DNA of 64,000 bases from Spodoptera frugiperda (taxonomy: Eukaryota > Arthropoda > Insecta > Lepidoptera > Noctuidae): the NCBI RefSeq assembly GCF_023101765.2, contig NC_064228.1:548501-612500 (forward strand). Reading direction: 5' to 3'. The position numbers were made by a program, and so were the translations under genes. Positions 19,493-31,555 of this stretch are shown in pieces. The number at the start of each line of letters is the position of its first letter. Positions within the stretch are counted from its first letter, which is position 1. The notes beneath the pieces were generated by a model, which saw only the letters and a program-made list of their open reading frames with translations, did no database searches and was not told where the DNA came from.

Positions 19493-19514
19493 CACACACA
19501 CACACACACACACA
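19493..19514. repeat. (CA)n microsatellite
   Basis: About ten CA units directly before a family J repeat. Confidence 0.9.
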
Positions 19515-19860
19515 TCAACCGCCTACAAGTGGCCACTGCTGACCAAAGCCACTTCTCGCACGGAGAAGGCTTGAGCATTAATCACCACGCTTGCTCAATG
19601 GCGATTTCAATCTTATAATTAGAAATTATAAGCTATTTAACGATCGGATTGTCGATTTCAAACTTATAATTAGAAATTATAAGCACAGGTTTCCTTCGCC
19701 GTTTGTCAGTGGTGTCTGAATAATCTTAGAAAACATATCTACAATTTGGAAAAAGTCACATTGATACTTGCCGTTATTAGGTTTCTAACCCGAGTTCCCA
19801 TGTACGAGAAGACGTCTTAAAGTCTTATGTCTTAAACCATAGGGCCACCACGACATTTAT
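19515..19860 (+). mobile_element. Family J interspersed repeat
   Basis: Reference copy: acaagtggccactgctgacc, cttctcgcacggagaaggc, the palindrome cttataattagaaattataa(g), ttcgccgtttgtcagtgg, then ccaccacgaca at the end. The palindromic block is present twice (19612-19632 and 19663-19683) only in this copy. Confidence 0.6.
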
Positions 19861-20206
19861 CATTGACGCAACTGAAAATTTGTCCAATAAGAACTTTTCA
19901 CAGAAAACCAGTAGCCAATAGCCAACAGCCCTCGCAGGTTGTAACCACTAGACAAGCAAACAAATGCTTGGTCAACACAAATCATCTCATACGGAATCCT
20001 TGAAAACCCGGGCGTACAAATAAAGGTCTAATAAGCGTCCTCTGGAAATATTTTCGTTTATAGCACATATAGGGAATGTAAAAAGGCTGACCTTAGCTAG
20101 GGACCTCATATTGTTTCACATAAAGAACTTGTGACGGAATCTAAACTAAGCCTCTGGGACGGATAGCAAGCAAACACAAGAGGATACGAAATACACTTTT
20201 TTTTTT

Positions 20207-20396
20207 AAATACGTTGCCCCACACTAGGATTTTCTCCGTGTGTCGTGGGTGCGTTTACAAACATACAAGTTCACATACACCTGACACCCAGACCCGAAAC
20301 AACAATTTGTGGATCACACAAAAAGTTGCTCCGTGTGGGAATCGAACCCGCTACACGTTGTACGGCAGCCACCGCGCTAACCGAGCAGTCAAAACT
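20207..20396 (-). mobile_element. Family B SINE, near full length
   Basis: Reverse copy with tgtgtcgtgggtgcgtttac, gtggatcacacaaaaagttg, gaatcgaacccgctacacgt; ends ccgagcagtc. Abuts the 128-bp repeat at 20398. Confidence 0.78.
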
Positions 20397-20397
20397 C

Positions 20398-20525
20398 TTA
20401 ATCTGACGTGTATATTCCGTAATAAAAAACACGATCTGTAATTATAGTAAGGAAATCAAATGGAAGTACTCATGTATGTACTTAGGGAAATATTCAATTA
20501 ATGGAATAATTGGCTACCTTTTTAA
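20398..20525 (+). repeat. 128-bp dispersed repeat, copy 1
   Basis: Nearly identical (only a few differences) to the reverse complement of 59,903-60,028: taatctgacgtgtatattcc, caaatggaagtactcatgta, gaaatattcaattaatggaa. No coding potential or terminal repeat seen. Confidence 0.85.
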
Positions 20526-20579
20526 TAGGTATGATAATATTTTTAATAGGTATGAATGTCCGTCAGGTAAGCTGTGAAC

Positions 20580-20720
20580 AATAATATCACACTTCATCGC
20601 AATCATCATCATTTCACCCATAACATGTCCACTGCTGAACATGCTGAGCCCTCCCCCGATGACTTCGAGATCGAGAAAAACTCGCGATACTTTACACAGC
20701 AGTCGGTCACCCAACCACTC
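20580..20720 (-). mobile_element. LINE 3' end fragment (RTE-like)
   Basis: Minus-strand copy: LEVIGGGLSMFSSGHVMG followed by an atgatgatgatt tail. Matches the 190-330 and 8790 fragments. Confidence 0.55.
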
Positions 20721-21177
20721 CACAAACCAATATTATTACGTAGTTAGCACTAGTAGTAAGTAATAAGTGTATCTAAGCCTGTGGGCTTGGCACAGCAAAT
20801 ACCCAGTACAATGAACATCACCTCGAAAATATACACAACAAAAAGTCACTAGCAAAATAATATAGGAATAAAAAAAGAAAGCCACACAGGGTGTATTTTT
20901 TTGCGGACGGTCGCCGTATTTCATCAGCGATAGGTAGGGATGGCCGTACCAGGATAGCCTCCATTTATTGGTTGCGAAACCCGAGCAGACAGGAATCATA
21001 TTTTATTGGTTCAAAATAATAATATTATGATAAATATTGTTCGTTTCTTTTATTTTTCGCTTTACGTACGTATATATTTGTATATTTGTGTTTTGTTGTG
21101 GAATATATTTTATGTCGGTTTTAAGATTGAGTTGTGGCTTGGTTTTTTGGGGGGTTGTGGTGATATAATAAGGAATG
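20721..21177. other. Unique intergenic DNA
   Basis: No repeat family or gene recognised; short ORFs on both strands are not supported by codon pattern. Confidence 0.35.
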
Positions 21178-21362
21178 ATATTAATTATTATGTTATCGGA
21201 TTACTCACGTAACTGTTTTGACGAGGAACTCGTCTAGTTTCAAGCCATGTTAGACGCTCATTTTCATTGCACAGCATAGACGCAGCGATTGTCGCGCTGC
21301 TACTTACTACCCTCGTCAAACAGTTACGTGAGTATGTCTCACGATAGTTATAACAAAAGGAA
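21178..21362. mobile_element. Family E MITE
   Basis: Best-preserved inverted ends: tatgttatcggattactcac...gacgaggaactcgtctag and ctcgtcaaacagttacgtga...tgtctcacgatagttataac. The middle has gcagcgattgtcgcgctgct. Confidence 0.78.
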
Positions 21363-22085
21363 TAATATTAAATGCCTTATCGTATAACATGAAATAGTTA
21401 CTTATCTGCTCACTTAAAGTTACATTAGCATTTGCTTAGCAAGCCTCAATTACGATTTCTGGGTTGGAAAAAAACATTTTGAAGTTTTCCTTCCTCATAT
21501 AATTGCTCGAAGAATGGGAGTAAATATATAAATGGCCAAAAACCTAAATTAAAATATAAATCTCTGTTCACGTGATAATTAATTATAGTCTTTTATCAAC
21601 ATAAAACTTATTTTCACCTTGTACAGTAATTTTTTAAAAACCATAATACGAAAATGAATACATTAATAAGTAAGCCTTTCATTGATTTCTCTGGGATTCG
21701 AATTCAAGATAGAGGGTGCCTCTGAATGGACCTCAAAAATTACGGTACCTCTTTCCTCTCAAATTAATCTTAAGCATTTAAAACCCCATATAATAGAGAC
21801 CTCGGGGTTTTTCTATAGCCATCATTCTGACCTCCGATTGGAAAATTGGAAATGCTATATAAAGGAATATTAATTGATATTTAAATACGTTTTTTGGGGA
21901 ATATAGATTTTGAAATTGAAGGGACTGATTTTGGATATTGGTAGGATTGTAGTAAGGTACAATTTTATCACCATATCTTTTTCTATCATCTCATGATGAT
22001 TAGCCATCACTGACAAACGGTGAAGGAATACCTTGTTAGTTTGTTCCTTCATCATTGGTGTTTAAATAAAGTTAGACAGTACGTA
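21363..22085. other. Unique AT-rich intergenic DNA
   Basis: A short family J remnant (ctgacaaacggtgaagga) lies near 22010. Otherwise nothing recognisable. Confidence 0.4.
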
Positions 22086-22292
22086 TTAAGGTAAGCGTCC
22101 ACAGGCCTGCATCGTACGCATCTCACGCATCGTACGCATTCCGTATGACGTTATCGGTACGCATCGCATATAGATATTGCGGATGATGCGATCCGTACGA
22201 TGCAGACGCAGTTGTAAGAGTTTCTATACAAGGCAAACTAAAATCCGTTGCGTGCGATGCGTACGATGCGGACCTGTGGACGCTTTCCTTAA
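22086..22292. mobile_element. Family G CpG-rich MITE
   Basis: Bounded by ttaagg...ccttaa with inverted ends of about 36 bp (left: aagcgtccacaggcctgcat, cgtacgcat; right: its inverse, atgcgtacgatgcggacctg) with three mismatches. The interior is rich in cgtacg and gatgcg. A second copy is at 25713. Confidence 0.8.
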
Positions 22293-22395
22293 CTCGGAAA
22301 AATCACACTGGTACTTGCCATTGGTAGGTTTCGAACCAGCACTCTTGTGCATGAGAAGCAGGCATCTTAAACCTCTGGGCCAGCACGACTACATG
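22293..22395 (+). mobile_element. Family J fragment
   Basis: Has cactggtacttgccattggt, gtttcgaaccagcac and aaacctctgggccagcacga; starts where the family G element ends. Confidence 0.6.
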
Positions 22396-22739
22396 AAAGA
22401 ATGATGGGTTTCACCCCTTAAAAAAAACTTAAACCCGTATTTAATAAATGAAACCTTGATGTTTAATAAGTAGGTTATTTTTACAGCGTCCCAGTTCTAT
22501 CGTTAACATACCACGTTCGGCTTAAACTCTGTTTTTATATGGGGCAATTAAATTTCACGAGTTGGCTCCGTATGAATGGGCCGGATAAACGGTTGGCTAC
22601 CCTATTAATTTTATTACAAAAAACCGGTTATTTTTCAATTCAATAAAACATTTTTTTTACTGTTTAGCTTCATTCATTGAATTTTTGGTGGAGTTGCGCT
22701 GGTTATTTCGTGGATGGGTGACCGTTTATTGATAATGAT

Positions 22740-22892
22740 TTGACTGCACGGTTGGTGCGGTGGCTGGGCTACCAACTGCCACGCAACGTGTAGTGGGTTC
22801 GATTCCCCAACGGAGCAACTCTTTATGTGAACCACAAATTGTAATGTGAACTTGTATGCTTGTATGTTTATAAACGCACTCACGACACAGGA
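22740..22892 (+). mobile_element. Family B SINE
   Basis: Head gactgcacggttggtgcggt, B-box gggttcgattccccaa, gcaactctttatgtgaacc. Short internal deletion after cacaaattg. Confidence 0.75.
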
Positions 22893-22997
22893 AAAAGGCG
22901 GGCGGCAACTTTTTTTTTAAGAAAGAAAGAAATGATATGTGTATATAAAGAAAGTATTCTTTGTTTAACGTTTATTAATTATGTTTAAGTTAAATTA

Positions 22998-23170
22998 ATG
23001 CACGGTTAGCGAAGTGCTTGTAGAATCAGCTGTTAGCAACGTGGTTGGATTATTCCCTACGAAAAATAATTCTCTGTGTAATCGATAAGTTGTTATTCCG
23101 GTTCTGAGTATAATGTATATACGTATATTTGTTTTATTTTAAATGCACCAACAACACAAGAATAATGACA
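22998..23170 (+). mobile_element. Family B SINE, degenerate
   Basis: Follows the family B order (tgcacggttagcgaag, ggattattccctacg, tctgtgtaatcgataagttg, accaacaacacaagaa) with many changes; an old copy. Confidence 0.5.
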
Positions 23171-24940
23171 ATATTAATGAAAGCAAGCACAATAAAAGAA
23201 TCAATGAAGCATAATTTGGATAGTAAATGGCTCGAGCATTGTCCAATTTCATGCTCATTGCATTAACTCATTAAATATGTTAAATGCTCGTCCAGGGAGC
23301 ACGGGGCGACGATTGTGCTCAAGGTGGAAGTAAGTAACAGAATTAATTTGTACAGATACAGTCGGTTAGAGCTGGACGGTGTTAGCCAAGATGGGGGTAA
23401 TTAAGAAAATAGTGGAATATATATTAGTTTTTTATAATAACTATCGTGAGATATAGTAAATTAACTAAATATTATAAAATGAGACACACTTGTGGAGCTT
23501 TTATCCATTAATGTACTTGGGTAGACAGTGATTTTTAGTTAGAGTGGAATATATTTTTAATTGTTATTTCATCTGTATTATTTTTATATTTTTATGAGGC
23601 AAACGGTAAGCAATTAGCGTCGCCCATAAACACCTGCAACAGCAGAGGAGTCACAAGTGCCATTTCTGCCTAGAACAGTTATTTATATGATTAAAAAAAT
23701 ATTGTTTTATAGGGCTTACTCTTGAATCCAATATATTTATCCCATGGGAACGCGGATGAAGCCGCTAGTAGAAACTAGTAGGACATAATCACAGATATAT
23801 ACTTGAGGAAACAAAAAACAACTATTATATTTATACCATATAAATAGCTCCCAAAAAACCTAGAAACATTGAGCCCCACAACATCTTGCCTTTTCTAGCC
23901 CGTCGGGCATAACGCCATCCATTTGAAAGCTCATCAAGCCTGGAGAAAATATCATTAACGTTAGTAGCGAAACGTAAAAGAGGCTTCCGCGCCATTTCTT
24001 AGTGCACTGCATCTCTGATCATAATTATTCATTCCTCTTTACTCACGCTTTGTAACCCATGTAATGAGATACGGGGGGATTTTATTAGTCGGCGGAAACA
24101 TACGAATTTGGTAGGGGATAGATATTTGTATCACTAGATATAAGGGATACATTTAAAATACGTCGTGGTAAAAGGTGTGCATAGTTAAACTATGAGGTTT
24201 TTATTAAAATTATGGTTTATTCTTTTATTTCATTTAAATTGGGATATTTGAGTTTGTTTTGACACTTTATTTTATTAAATTCTTCTAGTTTCTAAATTTA
24301 ATACCAATAGCATATTAAATTATTATTTTTTAACTAACTTGTACTGGTTGCTTGCATATTATTATGCGTGATTCAATGTGACCATTTTTACTAGTTTTGG
24401 TACGACTCTAAATAATTTGGTTTTTTTGTAAATCAAAAGCTCGATACCTCGAGAATCAAAACTACGAGGCTTGTGCTTAGCAGTCAAATAATCGGAGCTG
24501 ATCAATAGGAGCTGATAAATTGGAACTCATAAATTGAAACTAATATAATAATATTGGATTTAATTATAATTCGGAGCTAATCAGTAATGTGCATGTAAAC
24601 AACTGGAAAAACCAAACTTCATCTTTAAAAATCGAATACACACATACGGTACTCAAAACAACCAGTCACACACTTCATAACACATATACATATAACATAT
24701 TAAATTTAAACAGTATTTATTATTTTATTTATAACAAAACAGTATTGAATAAAATCCCCGTTCAAATTCGCCGTATGTAATAACATATCTGTAGTTCATT
24801 TGTTCTCGATTGATTCCCTACGAGGTAATATCATACATTCCCATACAAACTCCAGCGCTCACGTATATTGCTGTTTTAATAATATTTTCTGACTCTATAC
24901 CACGGTACAAGAGTTGTGGCTCTTTTGTTTTACCATACGG
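23171..24940. other. Mostly unique intergenic DNA with small remnants
   Basis: Contains a family E end fragment near 23432-23470 (taactatcgtgagatatagt), a family C-variant piece at 23595-23665 (gaggcaaacggtaagcaatt, cagaggagtcacaagtg) and a family H end at 23745-23790 (cccatgggaacgcgg). The rest is AT-rich and unassigned. Confidence 0.45.
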
Positions 24941-24944
24941 TTAC

Positions 24945-25108
24945 TTTTTTTTGAGGGAGAAAATCACCCAATGACTTCTCCCGCCTTGAGCGAGGCGAGA
25001 GGGTGTGTCAGACTCTTACTGACTGAAAACCACTCCTACTCCTGCTTTTCGTACCAAAACCCCGGTAACCAGCTAGGTAGTCCGCAGCTCCGGTTTATTT
25101 TACCATAA
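24945..25108 (-). mobile_element. Family D retroposon fragment
   Basis: Reverse copy: ttttttttgagggagaaaat, ttctcccgccttgagcgagg, gactcttactgactgaaaac, ctaggtagtccgcagctcc. Confidence 0.7.
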
Positions 25109-25204
25109 GGTTATCTAAAATCACATTAAAGATCACTGAATGAATCGTGCATTCTTGGGATTTTTTCATTCAGATGAATACTTATCTAACTGATCTACTT
25201 ATCA

Positions 25205-25345
25205 CCATTTTTGTTATAAGTTCCATGCAGCCTATAGCCATAAATACTGGGCACAATTTCGTGACAGACCGTGTTACTACAGCTTAAATTTTCGAAAAAC
25301 CATAAAATACCGAAAACTTATACTATTTCTGACCCGAGAATCGAA
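25205..25345 (-). mobile_element. Family A SINE, degenerate
   Basis: Keeps ttgttataagttccatg, tactgggcacaatttc, attttcgaaaaacc and a reverse B-box, gagaatcgaacgagaac. Confidence 0.55.
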
Positions 25346-25712
25346 CGAGAACATAAAAAATTTAAGTAAATACTTTGCTTATACACGGTATACTCCAGGA
25401 ACAAACCCACCCTCTCCACCACAAAAACAATAAACCATCAAACCAATTAATTAAAGAAAAAACTATTCCCCAACTCCCGTACCATACAAGGGGTACAATT
25501 TAAGCGTCGATAATGTTAAACTGGTCGAAAAACGACGGGGTCCCGCGCTTAATCGCACGGAATATCAGTTAACGCTGCACTCGATTGGGGTGGACCCCAC
25601 TTGAGGGTACGAGGCTCTATTGGGGTCGTGGGTACACCGCTACTCATGGGTATACTTGTCTTAAAGTAAGTAGTAACATTTTGTAGTGATACCTTTTATG
25701 TTTGTAGGTGTT
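25346..25712. other. Unique DNA with a GC-richer block
   Basis: 25,490-25,640 is GC-richer than its surroundings (acgacggggtcccgcgctta, attggggtggaccccact). It matches none of the families here and has no ORF of note. Confidence 0.4.
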
Positions 25713-25907
25713 TTAAGGTAAGCGTCCACAGGCCCGCATCGTACGCATTCCGTATGACGTCATCAGTACGCATCGCATGTAGGGATTGCCGATGATGCGG
25801 TCCGTACGATGCGGATCAGTGGCCGCAGTTGTATGAGTTTCTATACAAGACATACTTAAATCCGTTGCGTGCGATGCGTACGATGTGGGCCTGTGGACGC
25901 GTACCTT
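25713..25907. mobile_element. Family G CpG-rich MITE
   Basis: Starts ttaaggtaagcgtccacagg and ends cctgtggacgcgtacctt. Compared with the 22086 copy it lacks one gcatctcacgcatcgtac stretch near the left end. Confidence 0.8.
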
Positions 25908-26339
25908 CAGAAAAAGTTGACTCATTAGAATTAATGATTCGTTTGACAAGGTAAACCAAATAACTATGATCGGCTTTAAATAAGAAAGTGTACATTAATA
26001 TCTCATTTAACATGACATTAAAACACAGGTATCAATATTTCAATTTAAACCAAAATCACACAAAATCTATTTACAATTTTATCCCATAATTCTTTAACAA
26101 TAAAGATGAATATTGCTTGAAAAATGGTAAAACCTTAGAATCTATTTTCCACTTGAGTGTTATATGATAGGAATATCGTTTAGCCTGCACTTAAGATACG
26201 TTGTGAAGTTTATTGACCCGAGCATTCAATTTTATGAGGATTTAGGTCCCACTTAGTCTAGTACTAAAAGAATGGCAATAATTCTGCTATATAAACTGGC
26301 TTCTAGACCATTTCACCATTGCATTACCAGACAAACCAC

Positions 26340-26757
26340 AGACTCTGGTTCAGGCCATGGTGTTGAGCAAAAGGGAATAAATAGGATGCCGTCTCCTCCT
26401 TCTGCGAAGCACTCATGCTAGCTAAGGAGGAGGTGGAGCGCATGAGGAAATTAACCTCCTCACTCCTCAGCTGCCGCAGGAGACACGCCGGGCGTCAAGC
26501 ATCGTCTGCGGAAGGCGAGCAAAGGGTAGCTCGCCGCTCGCTCAGAACTAGACCCATGCGTACGTCACGTCACGTTCCGCACGCGGCTCAAAGAGCCATC
26601 AGTCCACCACCAGTAACGAGCAACGTAACAGGTTACTGTGGCCCCGGCTCAAAGCAGGAAAAGCAACGGGGAGATTTTTAGTCAGTAAGGGTCTGACATC
26701 GCTTGTCGCCCCACCAAAGGCGGTAGAAGTCATTGGATGATTACCCCTCCTAAAAAA
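26340..26757 (+). mobile_element. Family D retroposon, long copy
   Basis: Extends well 5' of most copies: ccatggtgttgagcaaaagg, ctaaggaggaggtggagcgc, ggcgagcaaagggtagct, then the common 3' half and a run of 13 A after cccctcct. Confidence 0.7.
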
Positions 26758-26794
26758 AAAAAAAAGACAAACAGCAAATTAACATCGTTATACG

Positions 26795-27055
26795 GTAGAT
26801 GCTCCACGAACCAGCAAAAGAGTGGTACGCTTTATCAGAGTCTGTGTTTCCTAAAGGGTACCTGGGTGTCTTCAAATCACCAGTAAATAGAGTGTCAGGC
26901 GTGCTCAATCGTTTACCATATCATCGTAAACTACACTTATAACGAGCACCTAGCTTCACTGATAGACACAATAACGGACAATTCAATTCGACGTTTGAAA
27001 AGTGCCTAATCAATTCATTAATTGAAATAAATGCTTTGACTTTGACTTTGTCGTA
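26795..27055 (+). mobile_element. LINE 3' end (family I) with RT C-terminal remnant
   Basis: The remnant ESVFPKGYLGVFKSPVNRV recalls the end of a Jockey/CR1-like reverse transcriptase. It is followed by a 3' UTR (cacttataacgagcacctag, gacacaataacggacaattc) and an end aaataaatgctttgactttg. No intact frame. Confidence 0.6.
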
Positions 27056-27344
27056 AAATTAAGAATTTCATATGTTACATACTTCATGTTGGATTTCTAA
27101 AACCAGAATTGTTTTATTATAGTTTAAAATTCTAAGACCCTTTTATTGAATAAGCAGTGCTTTAAAAATACTATAATAAAACCATTACTTAGGAAGAACA
27201 CACACAAACCGAACACTGCAGTCCACAAAGAAAGAACTTGAAGCCACTACACAGGAATGATGCAGTAAGTCTAAATAGAACGTGAAAAAAAAATCGAATT
27301 CCTATTATTTATTTAAAAATCAATTGATTTTGTAGTGTACCAAA

Positions 27345-27508
27345 TCTTCTCGGAGCTGCGGATTACCTAGCGGGTTTACCGGGGCTCCGGCTCGAAAAGC
27401 AGGAGAAGGATTGAACGGTTTTTAGTCAGTAAGAGTCTTACACTCCCTCTTCCTTCTCGCTTCGCCCCCAAAGCGGGAGAAGTCATTGGATGATTTTCCC
27501 CATCTAAA
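27345..27508 (+). mobile_element. Family D retroposon fragment
   Basis: ctcggagctgcggattacct to gaagtcattggatgattttc. Confidence 0.7.
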
Positions 27509-28359
27509 AAAAGTCGTAAACTTAATATAAACTACTTAACATGATCTTCGATTTCCGAGTCTAAATCTAAAAATAGTAATTAGATATATTCCACGATTTC
27601 ATAAACACACCTGTCTTGCCAATACACACTAATTATAATTCATGCATCGAACTTTTCAAATGTACTTCAGACTATTTTACAATATTTTACATAAACCAAG
27701 CGTTGTTTCACATCAGTTCTCTGTGAGTTTTGAGTGTCAGTTTTCTTTTGTTGATGACATTGAAAAACTCCTCTCTCTTTTTATAACATAATGACAACAG
27801 ATACTAAAAAATGCCCTGTTTTAAAAAGCAAGAACAATGAACCTTCTGCATCCCCCCCACTACATGACGGAGGTCAGCCATCTACCTTTATCTTAAAGAA
27901 ACAAAGTACTGAAAGCAAAGTTTCAGCCGTCCCCTTTTGTCGGCCGCGTAATATCCGGTACAGGCGGAAGTTCAATCACTAGTCTGTTCCACCTTCAGTG
28001 GCCATTTCCTGTTTATCCTAGTTTCGTATTTGATTATATAATCGGTTTCGTAGTAGGTGGGGAGTATATAATATACCTATATAAGTGGTTGCTTTCAGGA
28101 GTGGGGGGGAAGCTTTGGGAAATGGAATTATGGAAATAGGTTGTTGTGTGTTTTGTGTATAGGTACTATTATTGTTTTGATTTTCAAAAAAGTACTCTAT
28201 TGAGATTTATATTTATAAAGTTACCTATGTTTTGCTCCTCCACGGAGCATCTTTAGGAGTTGTCGACTTGGCGGCTCCGGGTTGGGGCGGCACGGCAGCT
28301 GATACATCGACAAGCGGAATAAAAACTAAAAATGTATTGTATTGTTAGTGTAGCATGGG
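27509..28359. other. Unassigned DNA with one 63-codon ORF and a GC-rich block
   Basis: A plus-strand ORF at 27791-27982 (starts MTTDTKKCPVLKSKNNEPSA) is not recognised and has no clear splice or promoter context. 28,215-28,320 is GC-rich (ggcggctccgggttggggcg) and matches no family here. Confidence 0.35.
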
Positions 28360-28626
28360 TATAAGTGATGGATCACCTAATGTAAGCAATCGTCGCCGCC
28401 AATGGTCATCCGAAACACCAGAGGCGTATGCGTTGTCGGCCTTTCAGGGGTTAGGAATGTAAGGGCTGTTGGGGAATTGGGGATTGGAAAAATTAGGAAA
28501 GGGGGTAATTGGGTCTAACCTCATTTACACAACGCAAGCGTTGCTTCTCGTCGGTTTTCTGTAAGATCGTGGTATCACTCGTGTTGAGCCGGCCCATTCG
28601 TGCCGAAGCATGACTCTCCCACACTA
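28360..28626 (+). mobile_element. Family C repeat
   Basis: tggatcacctaatgtaagca to cgtgccgaagcatgactctc; near full length, 5' end slightly short. Confidence 0.72.
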
Positions 28627-28671
28627 AAACGTTTTACAATATAAGTCCTACTGTATTACATTACATATCGT

Positions 28672-28803
28672 GACGCCTTTAATCCCTAAAGAAGTGGGTA
28701 AAGGTGCACATTATGCCACGTAATGCCACTGTACAATATACACCCACTTTTTACAATTTTTGGTGTAAGTCCCATGTAATAGGTGGTGGAACCTATCCTA
28801 TTA
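28672..28803 (-). mobile_element. Family A SINE, 5'-truncated
   Basis: Only the 3' half of the element (gacgcctttaatccctaaag to aggtggtggaacctatcc); the tRNA-like head is missing. Confidence 0.6.
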
Positions 28804-30184
28804 TACTAACATATTTTTGTAAGACCAATGCACATTACCCATGAATGCCAAATGCTTCAGCGTCAACCTCCAGGACAAGTTGAGGCGACAATTCACTTAG
28901 AACAAGTTACAACCATGTTCCCTGCGGACTTTGACATGTCAAACATCTGAGTTAGTCAAGTTATATGATTTAATACTGGGCGTTATGAGATTATTTTACT
29001 GTGAGGGTGATACAAGAGTAAAATGTTCCTGGTTTGGGTTTAATTAGTAATTACGGAAGCAAAGTTTTTGTATTTTAAAGTAATTTCAGTAATCATTATG
29101 TAAATTGTTATTGTGCTTTCTGAGCAAAGACTCTTCTCAAAGAATGAAGAAATGAAGATCCCAAATGTTCATTATTACAAATTAAATAGATATAAGTTCT
29201 ACGCTTTAATTTTGTGCACAAAATGCCAACTATTTATGAATTAACATAGAAAAAACTACGTGGCACATAATCTTGAAACCAACCTCAATGTCAATACAAT
29301 TTGAATCCAATAAAATCTGAATAAATATTCAATGTCAAAACTATACAACCCCAATCGTAACTATTAAAATAGCATTCAGAGTACGAAATATAAAGTCAAA
29401 CTTAATACCATTTAGTTCATTCAATATTCACGCAATACGAATGCAATGGGCGCTAGTGTTGCAACTCAAGAGTACGACAATATCAATGTCGATCTATCGG
29501 AATTGGATTCAAGAGCAAATTCCTACTTTATGACTAATAAGGAACATAAAATACTTCTTGGTTTTAATAATATACTACACAAAAACATATTATATTAATG
29601 TAACATAAAGAATACAAAAACCTCTGCCCATCCCTGTTCAAAACAACACGAACATAATAATAATTTCGTCAACGTAGCACATGAAAGCAGTTGAAAGTTT
29701 TAGGCCGAAATGTAAACGAAGCCGGGACATTTCGTAGTCAAAAATACATTTCTCCTACGTAAATAATGTTTTAATAATACTTCGTGTTGCGGTCAACGCG
29801 AAAATATACTGTTTGGTTACTGTGGAAGCGGATTATGTATATTTTTTAATTCATCATTAAACTTTCATATCTCTCTGTCATTCCCTCTCTTCCTCATTCT
29901 TATCAAATCAAGTTTATTAAAAACATAAACTGTTTCGCACATCCTTTTTTTTTCATCCCTTTGGTGTTACGGGTGTCCATGGGCGACATAGATCACTCTC
30001 CATCAGGGTTGACGTCTGCTCATTTGTTGGTTTATCCCTGAAAAAGAAACACCTTAAATCTTGATTATGAGCTCGCAAAAGTATAATGTAACCGACACTA
30101 CCATTATTACTTATGTAATTTTTATTTTGTCAATGAATTATTTCATTGATAGAATTTACTTTCAACTAATATTATTAAAATTGT
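28804..30184. other. Largest repeat-poor intergenic stretch
   Basis: No repeat family seen except a small family C-like piece near 29960. Patches at 29,420-29,520 and 29,690-29,830 are GC-richer (aagccgggacatttcgtagt, gttgcggtcaacgcgaaaat) and non-coding as far as I can see. Confidence 0.4.
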
Positions 30185-30325
30185 GAAAGTTTGTTTATTT
30201 ATATATTTATCCGTCAATCACACTGAAATCACTGAACGGATTTTGATGAATTTGGTATATTGATTTGGGTGACTTTCTATCTCACGGGAACGCAGACAAA
30301 GTCGCAGCCGAACCTAGTGTGTAAT
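30185..30325 (+). mobile_element. Family H 3' fragment
   Basis: Reference copy: ccgtcaatcacactgaaatc, actgaacggattttgatgaa, ctcacgggaacgcagacaaa, gtcgcagccgaacctagt. Such ends are common in moth LINE or Helitron copies; class not decided. Confidence 0.6.
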
Positions 30326-30670
30326 AAAACTAAATAAAAGCTTAAAAAAGACAAAAAAAAGATCCTTCTCCATACCAGCAATCTAACCTCGAAGCGCGGA
30401 CATGTCATAAAATTGTCATTTGTTTGCGCGGCTCCGATATTATCCAGTGTTTCGTCGACTGCTCGACTCCTCAGTCCCCAACCATTATGTTAATGATATT
30501 TTTATCAAATAAGGCCTTTTAATCACTAAACAACGGTATAGTATTAAGAACGCAGTTGTTTTAGTGGTTTTTTTCTTTGTAATTGTCTGTTTTTAGTCTA
30601 GATTTGGGATCTAGCTAGGTAATAACAGCAATCAGCAATTAGGTAATTGGATTTTTTTTTTAATATCTTT

Positions 30671-30803
30671 CAGTCGGTCTCAGAGCCACTTTTTAACTAT
30701 TCCTTAGTAACGATTTTGTTCCGTAAATAATTTCTAAGGACCGGGTTTAAAAAAAGGTTAACTTAAATGGGTTAAGTAACCATTAAATGGCTCTGAAATG
30801 CAA
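30671..30803. mobile_element. Family F MITE
   Basis: Arms cagtcggtctcagagcc... and gtaaccattaaatggctctg; carries an extra insertion in the middle (ggtttaaaaaaaggttaact). Confidence 0.7.
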
Positions 30804-31084
30804 TGTTATATTTGCAATATAATATAAAAATATGGAAATTAATATTTAGGCTTGCTACTAATGTTAAGTATTTTAAAAATATATTACAAAGCACTAATAT
30901 TTTATTTTTAACGGACATTCTGAGCGTTTTTTGTTTTTTAACGAATATTTTAAATGAAATTGTGATAGTCTACCCTTAGATCTTTGGTGGAAAAGCACTC
31001 TTAAGGATGAATTTAATTTGATGTCTCAAAAAATAGTCCTACTTAAAGAATAATTGAAACATAGTATTTTGACTTTAGACAAAA

Positions 31085-31222
31085 GAATACTCTTTTCGAA
31101 GCTACACTTAGGAACGAGCACCTAGATTCACTGACAGACAGACTGACGGACAATTCAATTTGACTTTTTAAAAGTGCCTAATTAAGGATTGATTTTGAAA
31201 TAAATGCTTTGACTTTTAAATC
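31085..31222 (+). mobile_element. LINE 3' UTR fragment (family I)
   Basis: cacttaggaacgagcaccta, actgacagacagactgacgg, aaataaatgctttgactttt; no coding part. Confidence 0.6.
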
Positions 31223-31274
31223 TCCTCCCACTGTATTCTGTTTCTATTAAACATTTTACAAATAATATATTTTT

Positions 31275-31555
31275 TTTATGAAACACGTAAACGAGCAGAC
31301 GTATCACCTGATGGTAAGCAAGCGCCGCCGCCCAAAGACGTTGCAAGTGCGTTGCTGTCTTTTGGGGGGCTAGGAATTTAAGGGTTGTTATTCGGGAATC
31401 GAGGATTGGGAAGATTGGGAATTGGGCCTCCGGTAACTTCACTCACATAACGAAACACAACGCAAGCGTTGTTTCACGTCGGTTTTGGGTGAGGCCGTGG
31501 TATCACTCCGGTCGAGCCGGCCCATTCGTGCCGAAGCATGGCTCTCCCGCACTTA
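31275..31555 (+). mobile_element. Family C repeat, near full length
   Basis: tatgaaacacgtaaacgagc to cgtgccgaagcatggctctc. Carries the variant ttattcgggaatcgagg shared with the copy at 61538. Confidence 0.75.

Noticed and set aside
27791..27982. 63-codon ORF as a new peptide gene
   Set aside because: No signal peptide, no homology recognised, no transcript evidence; kept only as a note in the region entry.
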